A stretch of 42,447 nt of DNA. Origin: Candidatus Peribacteraceae bacterium. GTDB lineage: Bacteria; Patescibacteriota; Gracilibacteria; Peribacterales; Peribacteraceae. The position numbers were made by a program, and so were the translations under genes. Below the pieces are notes generated by a model, which saw only the letters and a list, made by a program, of their open reading frames with translations, did no database searches and was not told the origin of the DNA. Numbering within the stretch: position 1 is the first letter of the stretch; every line of letters starts with the position of its first letter. Of this stretch, positions 31,250-37,402 are shown in pieces. The stretch lies in contig JAGOTD010000007.1 in NCBI GenBank assembly GCA_018061945.1, positions 1 through 42,447 of the forward strand, given 5' to 3'.

Positions 31250-31711
31250 ATGCCTGATTCCCTTCCCGCAACATCTATGACAACCACGCACTACGCCGGC
31301 TTCTGGAAACGTGTCGGTGCCGTACTTATCGACGGCATTGTGCTAATGATTGTCGGAAATATTATCAATATGCTTCTCCCCGGACAGGCAGGGGGCAGCT
31401 TGGCAGGGGTCGCAACGACCGTAAAAACGAGCTCACCCTCTGCATCGCTGATCATTTTTGTACTCAACTGGCTCTATTTTTCGTATTTCGAAAGCTCCGA
31501 TAAACAGGCCACACCAGGCAAAATGGCACTGGGTATTATTGTCGCCGATACGAATGGGAAGCGTCTATCGTTCTTGCATGCAACGGGTCGCTGGGCTGCC
31601 AAATTTTTGTCTATGATTACACTCGGTATCGGTTACGTTATGGCTGCCTTCACGCAGAAGAAACAAGCATTGCACGATATGGTAGCCGGAACGTTGGTAG
31701 TGAATAAGTAG
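31250..31711 (+). CDS. RDD-family membrane protein
   Basis: A 153-aa protein with the RDD start YAGFWKRVGAVLIDGIVLMI (Arg and Asp at the expected places), then TPGKMALGIIVADTNGKRLS and a LHDMVAGTLVV end. About three membrane helices (residues 23-45, 65-85 and 115-135). RDD proteins are small membrane proteins, a few linked to transport; substrate unknown here. TACTAT ends exactly 6 nt before the ATG, so the message is probably leaderless. Confidence 0.88.
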   Translation: MPDSLPATSMTTTHYAGFWKRVGAVLIDGIVLMIVGNIINMLLPGQAGGSLAGVATTVKTSSPSASLIIFVLNWLYFSYFESSDKQATPGKMALGIIVADTNGKRLSFLHATGRWAAKFLSMITLGIGYVMAAFTQKKQALHDMVAGTLVVNK

Positions 31712-31723
31712 AATAGAGTAAAC

Positions 31724-31747
31724 GGGCGACGCAAGTCGCCCACTTTT
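31724..31747 (+). terminator. Terminator after the RDD gene
   Basis: GGGCGAC (31724-31730), loop GCAA, GTCGCCC (31735-31741), then ACTTTT. A second, imperfect hairpin with A and T tracts follows at about 31757-31785 (AAAAAAGGCGCC...GCACCTTTTT) and could serve the convergent SIMPL gene. Confidence 0.75.
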
Positions 31748-31809
31748 ATGTAAACAAAAAAGGCGCCCTTGCGAGCACCTTTTTCCCTTTGAGTCGTCTG
31801 AGTCCTTGC

Positions 31810-32571
31810 TTACTCAATATCGTAACTGAGCGTGACGCTCGTCACGATTTCCTGCTGACCAGATGGAACGGGAACAGATGGAGCGACATTGCCGGCATCC
31901 ATCGACATTTCGGCTTTTACGCTGCGCATCATGATCGGTGGATTGTATCCGCCGTTTTCAGAAAAGCCGCGAAGTTTGCCGAGCTTTACACCAAGCTGAG
32001 CTGCCAATTCTTTGGCCTTGGCTTCTGCCTGCTTGATTGCCTGTACGCGTGCGTCGGCCTGAGCCTTTTCCGGCTTGTCGATAGTGAAGTTCACGCCTCC
32101 GCTCTGGTTGGCACCCGCAGCAGTTACGGCATTCAAGATGTCGCCGATTTTGTCCAAGTCACGGACTTTAACAGACAAACTTTGATTGGCCTCGTACCCA
32201 CGTGGGATCTGGCGACCGTCCTGATAATCGTAGGCCGGGCTGAGCCAGAGGTTTTCGGTGGTAATATCTTTTTCGTCGATTCCTTGCTGCTTGGCAGTAG
32301 TGAGAACAGCATTCATTGCTGTTGCCAATTTAGCCATTGCATCTTTTGCAGTGGCTACTCGTCCAGTCTGCACACCGAAAGACAACTGAGCGATATCCGG
32401 AGAAACATACACTTTGCCTTCGCCAGAGACAGAAATTTGTGCGAGGTTGTCGTGATTGATTTTCTGCGAATCACGCACGGCGTACGTCTGCATAGAGACG
32501 CCGGCTAAATAAAATGCACCACCGATAATAACGGCAGCGAGTGGGACAATAAAACGAGAAGAGTTTTCCAT
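31810..32571 (-). CDS. SIMPL-domain (DUF541) exported protein
   Basis: A 253-aa protein. The N-terminus (RFIVPLAAVIIGGAFYLAGV) is a signal anchor. The SIMPL domain follows with ISVSGEGKVYVSPDIAQLSF, YDYQDGRQIPRGYEANQSLS, VKVRDLDKIGDILNAVTAAG and a long helix ARVQAIKQAEAKAKELAAQL, ending in SVTLSYDIE. Known members (for example BP26-like and YggE) are periplasmic and linked to stress; the exact role is unclear. TATACT is about 28 nt upstream. The leader ends TTTTCCCCTCACTCTTT, similar to that of the secreted protein at 30388. Confidence 0.9.
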   Translation of the reverse strand: MENSSRFIVPLAAVIIGGAFYLAGVSMQTYAVRDSQKINHDNLAQISVSGEGKVYVSPDIAQLSFGVQTGRVATAKDAMAKLATAMNAVLTTAKQQGIDEKDITTENLWLSPAYDYQDGRQIPRGYEANQSLSVKVRDLDKIGDILNAVTAAGANQSGGVNFTIDKPEKAQADARVQAIKQAEAKAKELAAQLGVKLGKLRGFSENGGYNPPIMMRSVKAEMSMDAGNVAPSVPVPSGQQEIVTSVTLSYDIE

Positions 32572-32666
32572 AAAGAGTGAGGGGAAAATAAAATGGAGTA
32601 TAGCAAAGATACGGAGAGAGTGGGGAGAAAGTTACATGTGAGTTTTTGCAAAATACAAGAAAGCGC

Positions 32667-32743
32667 ATGACGAATTGCGATGTGCGAATTACGAAGTACG
32701 ATGATGTACTCGTAATTCGTAATTCCTGATTCGTAATTCGCCT
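32667..32743. repeat. Inverted doublet of the TAATTCGT repeat family between sufC and SIMPL gene
   Basis: The left arm has GCGAATTACGAAGTACGA, the right arm TCGTAATTCGTAATTCCTGA followed by TTCGTAATTCGCC. The right arm is nearly the same as the single copy upstream of rpmB. Confidence 0.75.
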
Positions 32744-32753
32744 CTGCACGATA

Positions 32754-33554
32754 TTAATCTTGCTCTATCTCCAGCCTCACACTCTTCCCTTCATATTTCT
32801 CATACCCTCCCTCTTCCAGCTTTTTTGCAAACGCCGGTCCCCCGCTTTCCACAATCTTTCCATCGACCATCACATGTACGTAGTCCGGTGCAATGTATTC
32901 CAGAATGCGAGCATAGTGCGTGACGATCACAGCCGAGAATGTATCGGTGCGAAGTGCATTCACTCCTTCGGCCACAATGCGCAGTGCATCGACATCCAAT
33001 CCGGAATCTGTTTCATCTAAAAGCGACAGCAATGGCGATAGTAAATGCATCTGCAGAATTTCGGCCTTCTTTTTTTCGCCACCGCTAAAGCCTTGATTGA
33101 GAAACCGCTCCGCAAAAGCCGTGTCCATTTTGAGTGCTTTCATACGCTCTTCCAGCAGTTTCTTAAATTTGATCGGCGACATTTTTTTGTGCTCCGGATC
33201 TCGCGCTTTGTGCTGCGCCTCGTAGGCAGCAAACAGGAAATTGCGCAGTGTGACACCGGCAATTTCTTTGGGATACTGGAATGCTAAAAATAGTCCGGCG
33301 CACGCGCGTTCATTTGGTTCCATCGCCAGTAAATCTTGCCCACGAAACTGCACAGACCCCGAAAGAACTGTGTATTTTGGGTGACCCATCAACGTAGAAA
33401 CAAGCGTTGATTTGCCAGAACCATTGGGACCCATAATCGCATGAATTTCGCCTTCGTGAATCGTGAGGCTCAAACCCTTCAAAATCTCCTTCCCTTCCAC
33501 CGATACATGGAGGTTTTCGATAGCCAATAAGGGAACATTTGCATGTTTTTTCAT
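32754..33554 (-). CDS. sufC: Fe-S cluster assembly ATPase SufC
   Basis: A 266-aa ABC-type ATPase. Walker A is GPNGSGKST, the Q-loop region FLAFQYPKEIAGV is typical of SufC, the signature is FSGGEKKKAEILQM, Walker B is LLSLLDETDSGLDVDAL, and the switch His is in VIVTHYARIL. SufC drives conformational change of the SufBC2D scaffold. The start MKKHANVPLLAIENLHVSVE at 33554 is chosen: TACACT ends 9 nt before it, and the 19 codons upstream include the promoter. It is 2.6 kb away from sufB with unrelated genes between. Confidence 0.96.
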   Translation of the reverse strand: MKKHANVPLLAIENLHVSVEGKEILKGLSLTIHEGEIHAIMGPNGSGKSTLVSTLMGHPKYTVLSGSVQFRGQDLLAMEPNERACAGLFLAFQYPKEIAGVTLRNFLFAAYEAQHKARDPEHKKMSPIKFKKLLEERMKALKMDTAFAERFLNQGFSGGEKKKAEILQMHLLSPLLSLLDETDSGLDVDALRIVAEGVNALRTDTFSAVIVTHYARILEYIAPDYVHVMVDGKIVESGGPAFAKKLEEGGYEKYEGKSVRLEIEQD

Positions 33555-33700
33555 GAGAACCCTAGTGTACTGCACTACGCGCAACCTGGAAATCTCAACT
33601 AAAAATGTCATTTTTCACTTCGTATAGCCCTATTTTTTGGCTTATAGTAAACACAAAACTCCTACACAGAGTCTTCATCGGTATATACACGCCTAGACCC

Positions 33701-33729
33701 TTGCTTGATTCGCCCACCTGTCTGTATGA
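33701..33729 (+). promoter_or_regulatory. Promoter of the adenylate kinase gene
   Basis: TTGCTT at 33701-33706, 17-nt spacer, TATGAT at 33724-33729; the leader is about 25 nt and T-rich. Confidence 0.65.
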
Positions 33730-33760
33730 TTGATCATCAATTTTTTTCTTGTCAAACTTT

Positions 33761-34477
33761 ATGGGTATCAACTCTTCTAACGGAAATGGCTATCATGATA
33801 TGGAAACCAATGACAATGGTCATGGTAACAATGGCCAATCTGCCAAGAGACCGAAGCCACCTCACGTAATTCTTACGGGGCCACAAGGTGTAGGAAAAGG
33901 CACTCAAGGTGCTATGCTTGTAGAAAGATATGGCTACACTCATGTGGAATCTGGACAGGTTTTCCGCACCTTAATGAAACAGCAGGGCGATTCTGAATTA
34001 GCCCAAAAAATAAAAGCAATAACCCAAAAGGGTGAATTGGTACCAGATGAAGTAACAATGCACGTCATGGAGCCGTATTTGAAATTTGATGAACAAATTC
34101 TTCTCGATGGCATTCCACGCTCACCTGGCCAAGCGAGAATTCTGCAGCAAATGTTAGGCACCCACGATTATCTGGTCATCATCATGAGCCTGGACAAAGA
34201 AGAATGTAAACGACGTATTGGAGAAAGAGTCGCATATTCCCAAGCAAATGGTATACCTGTTCGTAATGACGATTTAGATCCAGTAGCAGTGGAGAAGAGG
34301 TTGGAGATTTACGAAAAAGAGACAGTTGAAGCGCTTACTGGAAGCTTCCCTATGAATAGAATTCACTTCATTGATGCTAGCGCGGATGTTGATCTGGTAG
34401 GAGCAGCAATTCATGCTCAGATAGATGCTATTATGGAAACGAAAAAGAATAATCACTCGAAAGTATCAATGAAATAA
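33761..34477 (+). CDS. adk: Adenylate kinase-like nucleoside monophosphate kinase
   Basis: A 238-aa protein. An unusual Asn/Gly-rich N-terminal tail of about 33 residues (MGINSSNGNGYHDMETNDNG and on) precedes the kinase. The P-loop is GPQGVGKGTQ at residues 40-49, the NMP site includes HVESGQVFRTLMKQ, DGIPRSPGQARIL is the DG-x-PR motif, and CKRRIGERVAYSQANGIPVR covers a short LID without a zinc site. It would interconvert ATP + AMP and 2 ADP. The frame starts at a TTG (33749), but ATG 33761 is the likely start. The low-complexity tail is not part of the family fold. Own promoter. Confidence 0.88.
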   Translation: MGINSSNGNGYHDMETNDNGHGNNGQSAKRPKPPHVILTGPQGVGKGTQGAMLVERYGYTHVESGQVFRTLMKQQGDSELAQKIKAITQKGELVPDEVTMHVMEPYLKFDEQILLDGIPRSPGQARILQQMLGTHDYLVIIMSLDKEECKRRIGERVAYSQANGIPVRNDDLDPVAVEKRLEIYEKETVEALTGSFPMNRIHFIDASADVDLVGAAIHAQIDAIMETKKNNHSKVSMK

Positions 34478-34652
34478 CATTGAAAGTTTGCTACTAGTGA
34501 AGTGACAGATAAAGCATTTTCTGAAATTGCCTTTCATTATGGACAAAATGGTAAGTAGGAAACAGCAAATGCACTACGTCAATAAAGGGAGTTAGCTCGA
34601 ACAAGCAATTAACCTTCTTTACCAGCATACTATTTCGTATTACCCTTCCCTC

Positions 34653-34940
34653 ATGCCAAAAGTCACCTTTGTGCAACAGGATGGGCAGGTAACGACGGTA
34701 GAGGCGCAGAGCGGCGAAACAATTTTAAAGATCGCGCTGGATAACAACGTGCCCATGGAATACGCCTGCGGTGGAAACGGCTTCTGTACCACCTGCATGT
34801 GCAACGTAAAGAAAGGCATGGAAAACCTAAGCCCGCGCAACGACCGCGAGGAAGGCATGGGCATTGTCGATGATCCGAATCGCTTGAGTTGCCAAGCGCA
34901 AGTACAGGGGGATGTGGAGGTGGAGGTAATAGAATATTAG
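34653..34940 (+). CDS. 2Fe-2S ferredoxin (adrenodoxin/Isc-type)
   Basis: A 95-aa protein with the 2Fe-2S ligands Cys39, Cys45, Cys48 (C-x5-C-x2-C in ACGGNGFCTTC) and Cys80 (RLSCQAQ). MPKVTFVQQDGQVTTVEAQS is the usual beta-grasp start. It supplies electrons, most probably to Fe-S cluster assembly or an oxidoreductase. The SUF genes are nearby but not linked in an operon. TATTAC ends 9 nt before the ATG. Its stop codon is followed at once by the 9-nt-period repeat of the four-helix-bundle cassette. Confidence 0.94.
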   Translation: MPKVTFVQQDGQVTTVEAQSGETILKIALDNNVPMEYACGGNGFCTTCMCNVKKGMENLSPRNDREEGMGIVDDPNRLSCQAQVQGDVEVEVIEY

Positions 34941-34944
34941 GACT

Positions 34945-34989
34945 CAGAGGAAACAGAAGAACCAGACGATGCAGAGGAACCAGAGGATT
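34945..34989 (-). repeat. 9-nt-period repeat, left inverted repeat of the four-helix-bundle cassette
   Basis: Reads on the plus strand in 9-mers CAGAGGAAA CAGAAGAAC CAGACGATG CAGAGGAAC CAGAGGATT. The last 27 nt (34963-34989) are exactly the reverse complement of 35433-35459. Relatives lie at 3716-3755 and about 12660-12690. Confidence 0.85.
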
Positions 34990-34990
34990 A

Positions 34991-35383
34991 TTATGAATAA
35001 GAAAATATCTTAGATGGAAGAAGTTTTTGGTTAAGTGACAGGTAAAGATTATGCAGCAGATACCCAACACGTTTACTTCGATCATTTAGTTCATCAAACT
35101 CTATTTGAGAAATATAGCCAAGATCTCGCGTAAGTATTGATTGATAATGAAGTTCTTCTAGGGACGAAGTGGCAATAGTCAAAAAATTCTGTTTATCTCT
35201 TGGCGTTCTCCTCGAATTTCCTTCGGCAATATTTGTTGGAACGCTATAGCCAGAGCGTCGCATTTGGCTTACGAGGCCAAATTTCTCATGACTAGGGAAA
35301 TTAGCTGTTATCGCATACACGCGCAAACAAAGCTTGTGCGCCTCCTGCCAAACAATCAATTTTTCATAGAGTCTTTGATGCAT
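34991..35383 (-). CDS. Four-helix-bundle protein of the S23 / 23S rRNA intervening-sequence family
   Basis: A 130-aa protein, MHQRLYEKLIVWQEAHKLCL, then FPSHEKFGLVSQMRRSGYSV and PTNIAEGNSRRTPRDKQNFL, with a YISQIEFDELND segment. The L-x-V-W-Q-x-A-x-x-L start, E-x-x-G-L-x-x-Q-x-R-R-x-x-x-S-V-x-x-N-I-A-E-G motif is characteristic of the S23/IVP family (also related to the Avd accessory protein of diversity-generating retroelements). Function is unknown; the basic surface suggests nucleic-acid binding. It lies inside 27-nt inverted repeats and has a perfect 16-bp palindrome 4 bp upstream of its ATG. The frame's 15 upstream codons read through the palindrome and are not used. Confidence 0.9.
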   Translation of the reverse strand: MHQRLYEKLIVWQEAHKLCLRVYAITANFPSHEKFGLVSQMRRSGYSVPTNIAEGNSRRTPRDKQNFLTIATSSLEELHYQSILTRDLGYISQIEFDELNDRSKRVGYLLHNLYLSLNQKLLPSKIFSYS

Positions 35384-35386
35384 AAT

Positions 35387-35402
35387 GTGTACGATCGTAC
35401 AC
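35387..35402. promoter_or_regulatory. Perfect 16-bp palindrome upstream of the four-helix-bundle gene
   Basis: GTGTACGATCGTACAC is identical on both strands and overlaps the likely -10 region of the gene. A dimeric regulator site or a structural feature of the cassette are both possible. Confidence 0.6.
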
Positions 35403-35432
35403 CTAAATCTTAGCGATTGCAAATACATAAAA

Positions 35433-35478
35433 AATCCTCTGGTTCCTCTGCATCGTCTGTTTCCTCTGGTTCTTCTTT
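35433..35478 (+). repeat. 9-nt-period repeat, right inverted repeat of the cassette
   Basis: AATCCTCTGGTTCCTCTGCA followed by TCGTCTG (35433-35459) is the exact inverse of 34963-34989; two or three further 9-mers follow (TTTCCTCTGGTTCTTC). Confidence 0.85.
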
Positions 35479-36262
35479 ACTGTCCCGACAATGCCGAAAT
35501 CTTCTGCTTCACCCCCTCATTGTACGGCTCGATTTTGTTGATGCGGCGATAGGTTTCCTCAGCCTTTGTATTATCGTTAAGTTGCAAATAACACTCAGCT
35601 AGTAAGTGTAGGAGCTCGGTATCGCGTGAAAGGCGGGCGGCGGCTTTCTCCAGCAGTGGCGCAGCCTCCTCGAAGCGTCTGGCGGCGATACACGCACGCC
35701 CAAGAGCTGCGGAACGCTCTGGCGTCTGCGGATCACGGTTCAAAGCTTCTTGGTAGGACTGACAGGCTTCTACATACTTTCCCTGCATATAGTAGGCCAA
35801 GCCGAGATTGGCGAAGAATGAGACATCGTCGCGCTTGGTTGTTAAATCCTTGTAGAGAGCTTCTGCCTTGGCTTCGCGCTGGGTGGTGAGGTAGAGCTTC
35901 GCCAGCTGCGCCTGAATATCGGTCGCTTCCGGGTGAATGGTGAGGGCCTGAATAAACAAGTGCTCAGCTTTGTCGGTGTGCTGGAGTGCAATCTCCTTTT
36001 CGGCCAGCCGCATCAGTGAACGAACCTTTTGTAAATCGATTGCCGAGGTACGTGGATTCTTGCGTGGTTTTACCACCGTCTTCTCCTCTACCAGTACTGC
36101 TCCACGGTCTTCTACCGACTGAAAACGCGTCTTTACCGAGCGCACCAAACGACGCACGGACCTGTGACGAAGCAGGAGCCGTAGCGAAAAAATGGCAAGT
36201 ATGCCAAGTAGCGATACTAGGAAAACAATGAGATAGACCATAGAGGCGAAGAAGGATAGCAC
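35477..36262 (-). CDS. Membrane-anchored tetratricopeptide repeat protein
   Basis: A 261-aa protein. One N-terminal membrane helix (about residues 6-32, MVYLIVFLVSLLGILAIFSL) is followed by a basic segment. About five TPR units run from residue 80 to the end (e.g. TDKAEHLFIQALTIHPEATD, YVEACQSYQEALNRDPQTPE, NTKAEETYRRINKIEPYNEG). Probably a scaffold on the inner face of the membrane. It starts with GTG at 36262 overlapping the last base of the holB stop (TAGTG), or at ATG 36241; either way it is translationally coupled to the DNA polymerase delta' gene, an unusual pairing. Confidence 0.85.
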   Translation of the reverse strand: MLSFFASMVYLIVFLVSLLGILAIFSLRLLLRHRSVRRLVRSVKTRFQSVEDRGAVLVEEKTVVKPRKNPRTSAIDLQKVRSLMRLAEKEIALQHTDKAEHLFIQALTIHPEATDIQAQLAKLYLTTQREAKAEALYKDLTTKRDDVSFFANLGLAYYMQGKYVEACQSYQEALNRDPQTPERSAALGRACIAARRFEEAAPLLEKAAARLSRDTELLHLLAECYLQLNDNTKAEETYRRINKIEPYNEGVKQKISALSGQ

Positions 36263-37242
36263 TACTTGGCTTCCAGTGCCAACGCGAAGCGCTGGAAGAT
36301 GAGCGGCTTATGAGCATTCGTTTGCAAATCCTCTATAAGCTGCGCAAATGGCGGCGCATAGCGCGCTTTTGCCTCAGCATCATTCATTTCTCGTAGCGCC
36401 AGACCTATATGCAACAATACTTTCTCGAGCAAAGCACTCTCTTCTTTGGTAAACGAGAGGAGCCACTGACTGCGTTCAAGAAGACTGGAATCCTGCCAGA
36501 AATGCGCCGCCTGGCTATGCAACTGCTTTTCTGCCCGCAAGGCATCCGGATCATTCTTGAGAGTGAGAAAACGCCCGGGCGCACCGCGCGATAAATGCAG
36601 AAGCAAATCCAGCTCCGAGCCATCGAGTGACGATCCAAGTGGACGCAAGAGTGCAGGAGAAACGGGATGAAACTGCATGATGCGCGTCCGCGATGCAATG
36701 GTTGGCAACACTTGCGACGTACTCGAAGCTGTCAGGATAAAAATGACGCGTGATGGCGGCTCTTCCAGAATTTTGAGAAAGGCATTGGCGGCACTGTCTT
36801 GCATGCGCTCGACACTACGAATAATGCAGCATAGATACTTGGATGAACTCGTCTCGATCAAGCGACTTTGCAAACTACGTACATCGTCAATACTGATAGT
36901 GTCGGTCTTGGCTTTCGGTGCCTTGCTGCGGTGTTCTTGGGGCACATTGGAATACTTACTGATCTCGTCCCAGTCATCGAAATCTTCTTCTATCCACAGC
37001 TTATCCATCACCAGAAAATCGGGGTGAATGAGGCGCTGCATCGTATCGATTGTTCGCGACCTCTCACTTTCCTCAATGCCCGATAGCAAAAGCTCTTTGG
37101 CAAACCACCGCGCCACCGTCATTTTGCCAATGCCCTGTGGGCCAAGGAACAAATACGCATGCGCAATATTGCCCGTATCCAAATCATTTTTCAGCTGCGC
37201 GATTTGCTCGCTGTGGCCGATGATCTGGTCGATTATTTTCAT
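36262..37242 (-). CDS. holB: DNA polymerase III subunit delta' (clamp-loader ATPase-like)
   Basis: A 326-aa protein. It begins MKIIDQIIGHSEQIAQLKND and has a Walker A-like GPQGIGKMT, the DVRSLQSRLIETSSSKYLCC segment, ERMQDSAANAFLKILEEPPS (delta' signature) and VLPTIASRTRIMQFHPVSP (with the SRT/SRC motif). The zinc-binding cysteines of DnaX are absent. It helps load the sliding clamp. ATG 37242 follows TACAAT by 9 nt; the 19 codons upstream lie in a hairpin repeat. It overlaps the downstream TPR gene. Confidence 0.92.
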   Translation of the reverse strand: MKIIDQIIGHSEQIAQLKNDLDTGNIAHAYLFLGPQGIGKMTVARWFAKELLLSGIEESERSRTIDTMQRLIHPDFLVMDKLWIEEDFDDWDEISKYSNVPQEHRSKAPKAKTDTISIDDVRSLQSRLIETSSSKYLCCIIRSVERMQDSAANAFLKILEEPPSRVIFILTASSTSQVLPTIASRTRIMQFHPVSPALLRPLGSSLDGSELDLLLHLSRGAPGRFLTLKNDPDALRAEKQLHSQAAHFWQDSSLLERSQWLLSFTKEESALLEKVLLHIGLALREMNDAEAKARYAPPFAQLIEDLQTNAHKPLIFQRFALALEAK

Positions 37243-37257
37243 GGGACAGTAATTGTA

Positions 37258-37323
37258 CCACGGGCGTCTCGCCCGTGGCGGGCAATCAGTACAAATCAAC
37301 CGCCGCGGGAAGCATCCCGCTCC
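37258..37323. repeat. Two GC-rich hairpin repeats upstream of holB
   Basis: CCACGGGC-GTCTC-GCCCGTGG at 37258-37278 is a perfect 8-bp stem. CGCCGCGGGAAGCATCCCGC at 37301-37320 belongs to the REP-like family seen at 9724 and about 15996. They overlap the holB promoter region. Confidence 0.75.
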
Positions 37324-37402
37324 CTTTTTCTTTCATGATCTTTACATACCAATTTCCTAGTGGCCTCATTTCCCAGCCCAAACCCCATCCCTAACCCAAA
37401 CC

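Larger units (their letters stand above)
34963..35459. mobile_element. Putative 497-bp inverted-repeat cassette carrying one four-helix-bundle gene
   Basis: Perfect 27-nt inverted repeats bound a single gene. The left repeat ends one base before the stop codon of the gene, the right repeat begins about 50 nt before its ATG. No target duplication is clear, because the outer flanks are themselves made of the 9-nt units. The size and layout resemble the DUF559 cassette at 20685-21197. Mobility is inferred from structure only. Confidence 0.5.

Noticed and set aside
34494..34676. 60-codon minus-strand ORF between adk and the ferredoxin gene
   Set aside because: Overlaps the ferredoxin promoter and start; no promoter or family features.
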